From: Haemophilus parainfluenzae
GTDB taxonomy: Bacteria > Pseudomonadota > Gammaproteobacteria > Enterobacterales > Pasteurellaceae
Direction of reading: 5' to 3'
Length of the DNA stretch: 64,000 bases
Assembly: GCF_900638025.1 (NCBI RefSeq)
Contig: NZ_LR134481.1
Coordinates: 124,001 to 188,000, forward strand
Made by a program: the position numbers and the translations under genes. Under the pieces are notes generated by a model. The model was not told where the DNA came from. It did not search any database and saw only the letters and a program-made list of their open reading frames with translations. Below are positions 27,813 to 36,159 of the stretch, piece after piece (the stretch's first letter is position 1; every line of letters starts with the position of its first letter).

Positions 27813-27841
27813 AGCCCCTTGAAGTAAAAGGGGCTTTTTTA
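27813..27841 (+). terminator. intrinsic terminator of deaD
   Basis: Stem AGCCCCTT / AAGGGGCT with a 7-base loop followed by seven T residues. Confidence 0.9.
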
Positions 27842-27895
27842 TTATCTTAATTCTGGTTACAATCGTCTCTTATCTCAATTTATAAGGTTTATCTA

Positions 27896-29290
27896 TTGAA
27901 AGGTTTATTTCTACGTATTATTGCTGCTTTTGCATTATTACTTTGGGCCATTGATATGGTGTTCCCTTGGCAAAAAATTATGCAGTCAGAGCAAAACCCT
28001 TATGCTGCGATCAAAAACCGCGGTAGCCTTATTGTTGGCACCATTAACAATCCCATTTACTATTTTATTGGGAATGAAGGTGAATCTGGCTTGGAATACG
28101 AATTAGCAAAAAACTTTGCTGATTACTTAGGGGTTCGCTTACAAATTAAAACCTTAGAAAATAACGATCAACTTTTTAACGAATTAGAGAACAACAATAT
28201 TGATATTGCAGCTGCGAATCTTTTGTTCCAGCCTCAACGTGCAGAAAAATTTCAGTTAGGACCCTCTTATACTTCTGCCTCTTGGCAGCTTGTGTATAAA
28301 AAAGGGGAAAATCGCCCGAAAGATTTGGCTCAAGTCCAGCAAGAAATTATTATTTCTGCGGGAGAAGACTTAGAAAAATTACTATCTCAAGCACAGAAAA
28401 AACACCCTGCACTCAAATGGCAGAATAACAAGCAATTGACTCAAGAGGAATTATTGATTCAAGTGGCGGAAGGGAAAATTCCTTACACCATCGCCAATAG
28501 TATTGATGTGGCTGCGGCACAACAAATTCGCCCTAACTTAGCGATTGCATTTGACCTAACAGATGAAATGACCGTGCATTGGTATCTCTCCAATAAATCC
28601 TATAATGAGCTACAAGCAGGCTTGTTAGATTTTATGAATAATGCCATTGAAACAGGATTAATTGATCGCATTGAGGAAAAATATTTCCGTCACATTACCA
28701 CCTTTGATTATGTGGATACTCAGGCTTATTTAGAGGCCGTAGAAAAAATTCTACCCCAATATCAACCGCTCTTTGAAAAATACAAAGGGAATTTAGACTG
28801 GCGATTATTAGCGGCTATAGCCTACCAAGAATCGCATTGGGATCCTTATGCGACCTCGCCTACAGGTGTACGGGGCATGATGATGCTAACCAAAGATACG
28901 GCTGCACGTATGAATATTAATAACCGTACCGATGCCGAACAAAGTATAAAGGCGGGCTCGGAATATTTACATTGGCTACTCAATCAAATGCCTGATAGTA
29001 TTTCAGAAGAAGATCGAATTTGGTATTCTTTAGCCGCATACAATATGGGCTTAGGACATATTCTAGATGCTCGACGCCTAACTAAAAAGTTAGGAGGAAA
29101 CCCAGATAACTGGTTAGATGTAAAAAATAATCTTCAACTATTATCGGAAAAACGTCATTATTCTAACTTAAAATATGGCTATGCTCGCGGTTATGAAGCC
29201 TACCAATATGTCGAGAATATTCGCCGTTACATGAACAGTATTATGAATTATCATCGTGTTCAAGAAAACCAAGCGACCGCAACAGAATAA
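27896..29290 (+). CDS. mltF: membrane-bound lytic murein transglycosylase F
   Basis: A 464-residue peptidoglycan-cleaving enzyme. It begins with TTG at 27896, 8 bases after TAAGG; the first ATG is 20 codons later and would cut the N-terminal membrane anchor. An N-terminal solute-binding-type domain (about 40-265, starting [13 protein letters not shown]) is followed by a lysozyme-like SLT domain with catalytic Glu near residue 312 ([14 protein letters not shown]) and a GLMQLT-equivalent GMMMLT. The SLT domain ends with [12 protein letters not shown]. It has its own promoter after the deaD terminator. Confidence 0.94.
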   Translation: MKGLFLRIIAAFALLLWAIDMVFPWQKIMQSEQNPYAAIKNRGSLIVGTINNPIYYFIGNEGESGLEYELAKNFADYLGVRLQIKTLENNDQLFNELENNNIDIAAANLLFQPQRAEKFQLGPSYTSASWQLVYKKGENRPKDLAQVQQEIIISAGEDLEKLLSQAQKKHPALKWQNNKQLTQEELLIQVAEGKIPYTIANSIDVAAAQQIRPNLAIAFDLTDEMTVHWYLSNKSYNELQAGLLDFMNNAIETGLIDRIEEKYFRHITTFDYVDTQAYLEAVEKILPQYQPLFEKYKGNLDWRLLAAIAYQESHWDPYATSPTGVRGMMMLTKDTAARMNINNRTDAEQSIKAGSEYLHWLLNQMPDSISEEDRIWYSLAAYNMGLGHILDARRLTKKLGGNPDNWLDVKNNLQLLSEKRHYSNLKYGYARGYEAYQYVENIRRYMNSIMNYHRVQENQATATE

Positions 29291-29346
29291 GTGCGGTCAG
29301 AAAAAATAGCGTTTTTATTGAATAGAAAGAAAACAAGGAGAAAAAA

Positions 29347-29490
29347 ATGTTAAAAAGAAAAACCTTCTTAAAGAAAAAAGCATCAAGAGATATCTCTGCC
29401 TCACGCAACTTACGTTTAAGACGACTAAAACACCGCAAAGAGCAGCAATTTCAACGTCAGGCTTTACAATTTGTAATTCAAAATATTTAA
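29347..29490 (+). CDS. very small, highly basic protein
   Basis: A 47-codon frame that opens MLKRKTFLKKKASRD and ends QALQFVIQNI. It is preceded by a textbook ribosome site (AAGGAG, 7 bases before the ATG). About one third of its residues are Lys or Arg, so it probably binds nucleic acid or the ribosome, or is a charged peptide. I do not recognise it. It lies 56 bases after mltF, with an uptake signal in the gap, and stops 4 bases before a hairpin. Confidence 0.6.
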   Translation: MLKRKTFLKKKASRDISASRNLRLRRLKHRKEQQFQRQALQFVIQNI

Positions 29491-29493
29491 AAA

Positions 29494-29517
29494 AAGGCGA
29501 ACAATTATGTTCGCCTT
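29494..29517. terminator. hairpin between small ORF and surface lipoprotein gene
   Basis: Stem AAGGCGAACA / TGTTCGCCTT. The T-run is on the minus strand (TTTTTTT), so it best terminates the lipoprotein gene. Its core resembles the hairpin at 33157-33184 on the other side of the locus. Confidence 0.75.
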
Positions 29518-29548
29518 GTGCTAATTATTGGTTAAAAATCATATAACA

Positions 29549-30679
29549 TCATTCTTTAATGCCACCGAATGCTCCACGAGATTGATCTGCTTCATTAATA
29601 AATAACCCTGTCATTTCCTTGGCATTTTCACCAAAGAAACCACCTTGGGTTTTGATACCATTTACTTCACCTGAAAAGCTATTACCTGTGATTTTACCAC
29701 CAAAATTCATACCTGGTACGGCATTAGCTTTTTCCGTAATATTAATGTCAATGACTTTATTAGCAAAATCAGCTGTAGCTTTCATTTCACTACGCTCACT
29801 ATTACTTCCATCTTTTTGATAAGCTATACCACCTTTATACTCCACCAATCCTGTTGTTGGGATTTGTGCTATAGCTGTCGGTAAGCCTTGTGCAAAGAAA
29901 TATTGATTACCACTTAAGTTGTCAAAATATGTACCAAATGCACTAGCTTGAAAATTGCTATTACTTAAAATAGTTTGTCCTTCTTTACGAAGATTATATA
30001 AATCGTTATATTCTTCATAAGTCCATGGGTCAATATCCCCGGCTCTTCTCAAGATATCAATGTCAACTAATTTACCTGATTTATCAATTATTGTCAGATC
30101 TCGTATATCTCGAGTTAACGGACGATTTACATCGCTTCCTTCTGAGGCTAAAACGCCCCCAGAAATAGCATCCTTCATCTCACCATTAATGCCACCAAAG
30201 ATCTTATCACTCAATGGAATTCTTGCCTTTTCATCAGCTTTTAGATTTTCTAGTTGCTTTAATCTTTCCTCTGCAGCTTTTTTAGCTTCCTCTGCAACTT
30301 TTTTGGCTTCCTCTGCTACTTTTCTCTCTGCTTCAGCCGCTTTTATCGCGGCTTCAGTTGCTTTTTTCTCTTCTTCAGTTTGATTGCCATTGCTTTGAGC
30401 TACCTTGATGGCTATTTCTGCTTTTTTTATAGACTCCTCTGCTTTTTGCACGGACTCATCCGCTTTTTTCACAGACTCTTCTGCTTTTTTCAAAGAGTCT
30501 TCGGCTTTTTTTGTAGCAGTTTCAGCTTTCTTATTCGCCTCCGTGATTCTTTGATTTAATTCAGTCTCAGCTTGTCGAAGCTGCTCTGAATTATCTGTAC
30601 CACCTTTTGAGCTAGAAGAACAAGCGCCTAATGCCATAACACATGAAAGCGCAATGATGGAAAGTTTAATTTTGTTCAT
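29549..30679 (-). CDS. TbpB-like surface lipoprotein with coiled-coil stalk
   Basis: A 376-residue lipoprotein (lipobox LGAC, Cys20). After a Ser/Gly linker comes a long stalk (about residues 30-150) of imperfect 7-residue repeats (KKAEESV, KKADESV, QKAEESI), predicted coiled coil. The C-terminal third ends like the beta-barrel of transferrin-binding protein B and factor H-binding protein: GNSFSGEVNG, then GGFFGENAKEMTGLF and GAFGG. Such proteins reach the cell surface through Slam translocons and bind host iron or haem proteins. It is divergent from a TonB-dependent receptor. Ligand unknown. Confidence 0.82.
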   Translation of the reverse strand: MNKIKLSIIALSCVMALGACSSSSKGGTDNSEQLRQAETELNQRITEANKKAETATKKAEDSLKKAEESVKKADESVQKAEESIKKAEIAIKVAQSNGNQTEEEKKATEAAIKAAEAERKVAEEAKKVAEEAKKAAEERLKQLENLKADEKARIPLSDKIFGGINGEMKDAISGGVLASEGSDVNRPLTRDIRDLTIIDKSGKLVDIDILRRAGDIDPWTYEEYNDLYNLRKEGQTILSNSNFQASAFGTYFDNLSGNQYFFAQGLPTAIAQIPTTGLVEYKGGIAYQKDGSNSERSEMKATADFANKVIDINITEKANAVPGMNFGGKITGNSFSGEVNGIKTQGGFFGENAKEMTGLFINEADQSRGAFGGIKE

Positions 30680-30697
30680 AAAAAGATCCTTATTATC
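30679..30697 (-). promoter_or_regulatory. weak Fur-box candidate at lipoprotein start
   Basis: Minus strand GATAATAAGGATCTTTTTA matches 13 of 19 bases of the GATAATGATAATCATTATC Fur consensus. It overlaps the ribosome site. A weaker 12 of 19 match is at 30737-30755. Confidence 0.3.
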
Positions 30698-30835
30698 TTG
30701 TTTTTTAGACTAAATGATGACTTCACACAATTTAAATGAAATAAAAATAATTTTCAATACCATTGAAAGGTTTCTTTAACTTTTGTAAACTTCGCTCCGG
30801 ATTCTACTAAATTAGATAAAATTTCAGGTAAAAAT

Positions 30836-33136
30836 ATGACTCATAAATTTCTCCTTTCTTTAGGTGCATTCTGTGTAGCCTTCACTTTACAAGCTTACGC
30901 AGAAGAACAAACAACATTAGATACAATTACTGTTAATGCTAATGCCTCTGAAGTCAAAGCAAATCAAATAAAAAAGACACGTAAAGCCATCCAAGAAGAA
31001 CTTGTTTCTGATAACTATGACTTAGTACGTTATGCTACTGATGTCGGTATTAGCGATAATGGCCGTCGTAATAAAGGTTTTGCAATGCGTGGTGTTGAAG
31101 GGAATCGAGTGGGCATCAGTATTGATGGCGTTAATTTGCCCGAATCAGAAGAAAACTCACTTTATGCACGTTATGGTAACTTTAATAGCTCACGATTAAG
31201 TATTGACCCTGAATTAGTACAAGGTATTGATATTATGCGTGGTGCCGATTCTTTCAATGCGGGAAGTGGTTCTTTAGGTGGTTCTGTAAACTACCGCACG
31301 TTGGGTGCTGATGATATTATTCTACCAAATAAAAAATGGGGTGTATTGCTTAAAAACGGTTATGCGAGTAAAAATAGCGAATGGACACACACTTTAGGTG
31401 TGGCTTATAAAGATGACAAATTTGATGCAACTTTGCTCTATTCCTACCGCAATGGGCATGAAATGAAAAGTAGAGGAAAGGGACAAGATATTTTAGGTAA
31501 TGCTCGAGGTATTCCTGATCCATCCCATCATAAAAATCATAGCTACTTAGCTAAAGTTGGCTATTTTATTACTCAGACACAACGTGTAAGTGCATCATTT
31601 AACGCTCAAAAAGCAAATAATTTTGTTGATGAAAAGTCTTATCAACTTGCAGGGCTTTGGCGGGAGTCGGATGATATTAGTAAACGATATAATGCAAATG
31701 TTGCTTACGAATATTTTCCAGAAAATAGCCGCTGGTTAAGTTACCTAAAGACCGAACTAGATTTTCAAAAAACCAATATTGGCTCAAAAAATTATAAGGG
31801 TGGACATCGCTATAATTCTGATTTTAGTGCATACATAGGAAAAGATTTAATTGAAATCCAGGACACGAGTATGAATAGCCGTTTTATGCGAGCTTCTCTA
31901 CGAGCAGATTTCATGCCATGGGAAAGTCGCTTCGGTAGTCATCAATTTACGCTAAGAACGGGTATTTCACAAAAAGATTTTGATAATCGCAATGATCATG
32001 AATATCCCAATGTAGGTGCCAATGGTAGTAGTGCTAAAGATAGTGAATCTATTCAACATCCAGTCAGAACCCGTTCATTTTTCGCTCAATTACAAGATCA
32101 TGTCATGTGGAATGATATTTTTTCTAGTCAATTAGGTATTCGTTATGACTGGGATGAATTAGTACCGCAAGATTTAAAAGCCTTTTGCCGAGCTTGTAGC
32201 CGTAAACCCGCATCAAATACCTTTCAAAGTTTAAGTGGCTCGTTTGGATTAGAGGCTCAGCTTAATGATATTTGGAAGATCGGCTATAACATTTCTACTG
32301 GCTTTCGCATTCCAACCGCTTCAGAAATGTACTTCTCTTTTGAACATCCTGCTGGTAACTGGAGACCAAACCCTGATTTAAAAGCTGAACAAGCATTAAA
32401 TCAATCTATCTATATCCAAGCAGAGTATCAATTAGGTACATTTGGGCTGAATTTTTATCACACACATTATAAAAATTTCTTAACTGAGCAAGAGTCAACT
32501 TATAAAAAACGTAACCCGTATTACAATGCCTATAGTGCAAGTTATGGTCAACAAGCTTATTACACAACGATTGCCCAACAAGCTATAAACATTGATCAAG
32601 CGCGTATCTCTGGTATTGAATTCACGAGTAAAGTTAATTTAGATCAGATTATTTCTGTAATTCCACAAGGTTGGAAATTTACAGCAAATCTCGGTTATGC
32701 AAAAGGGAAACTAAGTGGTACTGAGGCTAGCCTACTTTCTATCCAACCAATCAAAGTAATTTTAGGAATTGGCTATGAAGATCCAAATGATCGCTGGGGA
32801 GTTAACGTCAAAGCGAGTTATCTTGGTGCTAAAAAAGCTAAAGATGCCCAAATAGTACAATATTCAACTAACTTTGTTAGAGAAGTAAAAACTTACCCTT
32901 ATCTTAATAATTCGGCAGTATTATTTGATTTGTATGGTTTCTATAAAATCAATCAAAATATTACACTCCGAGCAGGACTTTATAACTTATTTAATCGCAA
33001 ATATCACACTTGGGATACCCTACGTGGTATTAACAAAATAAGTACGACTGATTCTGTTGATAAAGAAGGGAAAGGTTTAGAGCGTTTTTATGCACCAGGG
33101 CGTAATTTCGCAGCATCTGTTGAAATTCGTTTTTAA
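30836..33136 (+). CDS. TonB-dependent outer-membrane receptor (haem/haemoprotein type)
   Basis: A 766-residue outer-membrane receptor. A signal peptide ends at AYA (residue 22), a TonB box DTITV is at 29-33, and the plug domain has NKGFAMRGVEGNRVGISIDG near 82-100. A 22-strand barrel follows, with FRIPTASEMYF near 497 and the TonB-receptor C-terminus ending in an aromatic (EIRF). It resembles haemoglobin/haemoglobin-haptoglobin and transferrin receptors of Pasteurellaceae. Divergent from a TbpB-like lipoprotein across a 156-base promoter, a usual receptor/co-receptor arrangement. The ligand is not readable; haem or a haem protein is likeliest. Confidence 0.9.
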   Translation: MTHKFLLSLGAFCVAFTLQAYAEEQTTLDTITVNANASEVKANQIKKTRKAIQEELVSDNYDLVRYATDVGISDNGRRNKGFAMRGVEGNRVGISIDGVNLPESEENSLYARYGNFNSSRLSIDPELVQGIDIMRGADSFNAGSGSLGGSVNYRTLGADDIILPNKKWGVLLKNGYASKNSEWTHTLGVAYKDDKFDATLLYSYRNGHEMKSRGKGQDILGNARGIPDPSHHKNHSYLAKVGYFITQTQRVSASFNAQKANNFVDEKSYQLAGLWRESDDISKRYNANVAYEYFPENSRWLSYLKTELDFQKTNIGSKNYKGGHRYNSDFSAYIGKDLIEIQDTSMNSRFMRASLRADFMPWESRFGSHQFTLRTGISQKDFDNRNDHEYPNVGANGSSAKDSESIQHPVRTRSFFAQLQDHVMWNDIFSSQLGIRYDWDELVPQDLKAFCRACSRKPASNTFQSLSGSFGLEAQLNDIWKIGYNISTGFRIPTASEMYFSFEHPAGNWRPNPDLKAEQALNQSIYIQAEYQLGTFGLNFYHTHYKNFLTEQESTYKKRNPYYNAYSASYGQQAYYTTIAQQAINIDQARISGIEFTSKVNLDQIISVIPQGWKFTANLGYAKGKLSGTEASLLSIQPIKVILGIGYEDPNDRWGVNVKASYLGAKKAKDAQIVQYSTNFVREVKTYPYLNNSAVLFDLYGFYKINQNITLRAGLYNLFNRKYHTWDTLRGINKISTTDSVDKEGKGLERFYAPGRNFAASVEIRF

Positions 33137-33156
33137 TTCATTATTTCCTTAATAAG

Positions 33157-33184
33157 AAAGGGCGAACATCATGTTCGCCCTTTT
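33157..33184. terminator. bidirectional terminator between receptor gene and raiA
   Basis: Perfect stem AAAGGGCGAACAT / ATGTTCGCCCTTT with a one-base centre, followed by TTT on the plus strand. Confidence 0.88.
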
Positions 33185-33200
33185 ATTTACTTACTATTCT

Positions 33201-33524
33201 TTATTTTTCAAAAGAATCTTTCAAACGTTCTTCTGCTCGACGGGATTCACCTTTATGTTGAAGTTTATTCAATTGACGCTCCAATTTCTCTTCTACTTCA
33301 TTAATGGCTTTATACATATCATCAGCGGTTGCAGTCGCAAGCAGATTACCTAATGGGGTTCCAATTGAAGCCTCTACAGAAAAGCCGTTTGGTACTTTAC
33401 TTAAAACAAAGTGCGGACTAATCAGTTGAGTGTGCCATTTCTCTAATTTTGCAAGTCTTCCCTCCACATGTTCACGAATTGCAGGGGTGATATCCATTTG
33501 TTTACTTGTGATATTGAGTGTCAT
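33201..33524 (-). CDS. raiA: ribosome hibernation / translation inhibitor factor
   Basis: A 107-residue short-form hibernation factor (YfiA/RaiA, HPF family) that binds the 30S decoding region in stationary phase and stress. It starts [20 protein letters not shown] and keeps the family's alpha/beta pattern, with [16 protein letters not shown] and the helical [20 protein letters not shown]. The C-terminal tail is Arg/Glu-rich. A stem-loop in its leader (33547-33567, arms TGAAC / GTTCA) may shape translation. Short form means it causes inactive 70S particles rather than dimerisation on its own. Confidence 0.93.
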   Translation of the reverse strand: MTLNITSKQMDITPAIREHVEGRLAKLEKWHTQLISPHFVLSKVPNGFSVEASIGTPLGNLLATATADDMYKAINEVEEKLERQLNKLQHKGESRRAEERLKDSFEK

Positions 33525-33765
33525 AGCATTTACCTCTTTTGCTTAAATGAACCCTTCGGTTCCGTTCATCTTTAATAACAACATATCGACCTTGAACCAC
33601 TTTTTCAAGTGCTTTTAGGTAAATAAAAAAACAAATGTTCAAAAATATGATCGGGATCTAATTTCTGCAAAAATGTAATTTCATTTCTGTGTAAACTTGT
33701 TATGATGTAAAGCTGTAAACAACAAAGGGAGGCACTCGACTTCCCTTTTCTTTTTATGAGATAAA

Positions 33766-35136
33766 TTAGGCTAACTCATCTTGATCATGTTGTGTTGCTT
33801 TTAAACGTTCGAAGTAATCCTTAGTTTCTGAAATAATTTCTTTACGCAAACCAATTAATGCTATCAAGTTCGGGAAGGCCATTAAACCATTCACGATATC
33901 CGCTAAAATCCAGATTAAATCTAAGGTGAGGAATGAACCCGCTCCAACCAGAACAATAAATACGAAGCGATACAATTTAATACCACGAATACCAACTAAA
34001 TAAAGAAAACAACGCTCACCGTAGTAACACCAACCTAAAATTGTGGTGAAAGCAAAGAATAATAAACCAACGGTTACAATAGTTGCACCAATTGATGTAC
34101 CTAATCCCTGTGCAAAAGCATAGTTAGTCACACTTGCACCTGAAAGCTCTGGGTTACTCCATGCTCCTGTAATCACAAGCACTAAGCCTGTCATCGTACA
34201 TACGATGATGGTATCTAAAAACGTCCCCGTCATCGAAATTAAACCTTGGCGAACGGGCTCTTTCGTTTGCGCTGCTGCGGCTGCGATCGGCGCACTCCCT
34301 AAACCTGATTCATTTGAGAAAATACCGCGCGCCACACCTGATTGAATGGCTTTCATCACGGTAAAGCCAACTGCACCACCTAAAGCTGCCTGAGGATTAA
34401 ACGCACTCTGAATAATTAATGAAATTGCAGCAGGTAATTTGTCGTAATTAACGATTAAGATGATAATTGAGGTCGCCACATAGCCGATTGCCATAAAAGG
34501 CACAATCACTGAAGAAGCTGTCGCAATACGTCTTACACCACCGAGAATAATCATAGCGACCAATACGGTCACCACTGTTGCCGTAATAATAACGGGTACA
34601 TTGAATGTGTCTTGCATCGCATGCGTAATGGCATTTATTTGAGGGAAGGTACCAATACCGAAAAAGGCCACTAATACCCCAAAGAGCGCAAATAATTTGG
34701 CTAACCATTTAATACCAAGACCACGCTCAATGTAATACATTGGTCCACCGGCCATAAAACCGTATTTATCTCGAACACGATATTTCACGGCAAGTAAACA
34801 TTCAGCATATTTAGTTGCCATGCCTAATAATGCAACCAACCACATCCAAAAAATCGCACCTGGTCCACCTGCTTGCACCGCAGTGGCTACACCAACGATA
34901 TTCCCTGTACCAATAGTTGCTGCTAATGCCGTACAAAGTGCGGCAAAAGAAGATACATCTCCCTTGCCTTTATTCGCACCACGAGCAAATAAATAGCCCA
35001 ATGCACGCGGCAAATAACGAATTTGTAAGAAACCTAAACGCAGGGTGAGATAAAGTCCGGTTCCGGACAATAGAATGAGTAGAGGCGGTCCCCATACAAA
35101 GCTGCTAATAGCAGATAAGGTTGTCTGTAATGACAT
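33766..35136 (-). CDS. sodium:alanine/glycine symporter (AGCS family)
   Basis: A 456-residue inner-membrane transporter of the alanine or glycine:cation symporter family. The open frame runs far upstream to 35409, but that part is the glycine riboswitch; the ATG at 35136 after ACGAGGA is the true start (MSLQTTLSAISSF). Family signatures: LGFLQIRYLPRAL near 33, GTGNIVGVATAVQAGGPGA near 82, and GIFSNESGLGSAPIAAAAA near 280. About 11 transmembrane helices. Because a glycine riboswitch controls it, glycine is the probable main substrate. Confidence 0.95.
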   Translation of the reverse strand: MSLQTTLSAISSFVWGPPLLILLSGTGLYLTLRLGFLQIRYLPRALGYLFARGANKGKGDVSSFAALCTALAATIGTGNIVGVATAVQAGGPGAIFWMWLVALLGMATKYAECLLAVKYRVRDKYGFMAGGPMYYIERGLGIKWLAKLFALFGVLVAFFGIGTFPQINAITHAMQDTFNVPVIITATVVTVLVAMIILGGVRRIATASSVIVPFMAIGYVATSIIILIVNYDKLPAAISLIIQSAFNPQAALGGAVGFTVMKAIQSGVARGIFSNESGLGSAPIAAAAAQTKEPVRQGLISMTGTFLDTIIVCTMTGLVLVITGAWSNPELSGASVTNYAFAQGLGTSIGATIVTVGLLFFAFTTILGWCYYGERCFLYLVGIRGIKLYRFVFIVLVGAGSFLTLDLIWILADIVNGLMAFPNLIALIGLRKEIISETKDYFERLKATQHDQDELA

Positions 35137-35224
35137 TGATGATTCCTCGTCGTTTAAAATACAAATAAACTCGACAAGGAGACAAGAAGAATCCCGATAG
35201 AAATATTTTGATAATACCGATTGT

Positions 35225-35432
35225 CTTTTGCCCCTGTCCTTTTGCCTGAGCGTTTGGAAAACAATCGAAAAATCGACCGCTCTTTTGCGCCTTCGGCGTC
35301 CATTTACATCAATAAAATGCAATGGATCTCTCCAAGGGTTCGTCCAGTAACAGTCCCTGCAATCTTGCGATTGCGCCTGAAAGATTTTACCTCGTCGGCG
35401 TAGGGGCAATTCCCTACTCTCCAGCTACCTTC
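35225..35432 (-). promoter_or_regulatory. tandem glycine riboswitch
   Basis: Read on the minus strand, two gcvT-type aptamers follow one another. The first starts CTGGAGAGTAGGG near 35428 and contains CGCCGACGAGGTAAAATC. The second starts TTGGAGAGATCC near 35340 and contains ACGCCGAAGGCGCAAAAG and CTCAGGCAAAAGGACAG. These are the conserved parts of the glycine aptamer. It lies about 90 bases before the symporter start. Transport genes under this switch are usually turned on or off by glycine; the direction is not determined here. Confidence 0.9.
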
Positions 35433-35560
35433 TTCCGAACTCACTTTTTACGTTTTATTCTTATTGCAAAAAGTACCGCAAATTTTAACAAACTTGGAAA
35501 ACTAACTCAATGGATTGACAAAAAAAGGCTTTGATTACAAGGTGAAAGCAGATAAAAATA

Positions 35561-35598
35561 AAGTGCGGTCAAAATTTTTCTTATTTTTGACCGCACTT
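35561..35598. terminator. uptake-signal hairpin
   Basis: AAGTGCGGTCAAAA paired with TTTTGACCGCACTT. It follows the flavin-type gene on the minus strand and carries two uptake signals. Confidence 0.75.
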
Positions 35599-35613
35599 CT
35601 CTCAGCAATAAAA

Positions 35614-36096
35614 TTAGTGCTCTTTACATGACCATTGAGTCACATTCATCTTAATAACTACAATTTTGTTTAGCTCATTCTCACTAAACTGCCAATCATT
35701 TTTCTGTGTATAGTGTTCCATTAAATATTGTAGAGCATCAATCTTCTCATCTTTATCTTCAATAATGAATAAATTCCCTTTTCCAATAATGCTCTGATAT
35801 AAAAAAGAATAATCACAGGCAATTTCTGCTTTTACAATTTCATGTTTTCGGTCCATTTCAAAACCAGCTAATTTATTCTTTTTAATCAGTTCAATCTTTT
35901 TCCCTTTAACAAATCCATGGAAATAAAGAGTAAGTTCTTCATTATCTGCCTTAAAACCAAAATTTAATGGAACAATATAAACACTTTCATCATCTTGTAA
36001 TCCTAAACGGCAAATATCACACTGCTTCATAATTTCTAACATACGGTGATAATCAGTGATCGCCCTATCCTTACGTCTAATCTTAGAACATTCCAT
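35614..36096 (-). CDS. pyridoxamine 5'-phosphate oxidase-like flavoprotein
   Basis: A 160-residue FMN-binding split-barrel protein of the NimA/PNPOx-like type. I start it at 36096, right after a strong GGGGGAG ribosome site; the longer frame adds 18 codons without one. It opens MECSKIRRKDRAITDYHRM, with a following CRLGLQDDESVYIVPLNFGF segment typical of the flavin-binding barrel. Such proteins reduce nitro compounds or carry FMN/haem-like cofactors; the true reaction here is unknown. It sits after the tkt terminator, separated by 63 bases from tkt. Confidence 0.85.
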   Translation of the reverse strand: MECSKIRRKDRAITDYHRMLEIMKQCDICRLGLQDDESVYIVPLNFGFKADNEELTLYFHGFVKGKKIELIKKNKLAGFEMDRKHEIVKAEIACDYSFLYQSIIGKGNLFIIEDKDEKIDALQYLMEHYTQKNDWQFSENELNKIVVIKMNVTQWSCKEH

Positions 36097-36121
36097 ATTA
36101 TACTCCCCCTGCTTATTAGAT

Positions 36122-36147
36122 AAAAAAGGCAGATAAATATCTGCCTT
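36122..36147 (-). terminator. terminator of tkt
   Basis: Stem AAGGCAGATA / TATCTGCCTT with a 2-base centre; the minus strand continues into a T-run. Confidence 0.85.
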
Positions 36148-36159
36148 CAATTTTAATAA

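Noticed and set aside
29241..29438. 65-codon minus-strand frame over the mltF end and the small basic gene
   Set aside because: No ribosome site, Phe/Leu-rich by complement of A-rich coding sequence; the plus-strand frame has a perfect ribosome site.
30230..30560. Tandem 21-base repeats in the lipoprotein gene as a possible CRISPR or minisatellite
   Set aside because: The repeats keep the reading frame and encode the 7-residue coiled-coil repeat; there are no unique spacers.
35137..35409. N-terminal 91-codon extension of the sodium:alanine symporter
   Set aside because: The stretch is Arg-rich, unlike the family, and coincides with the tandem glycine riboswitch. The ATG at 35136 has a ribosome site and gives the normal family start.
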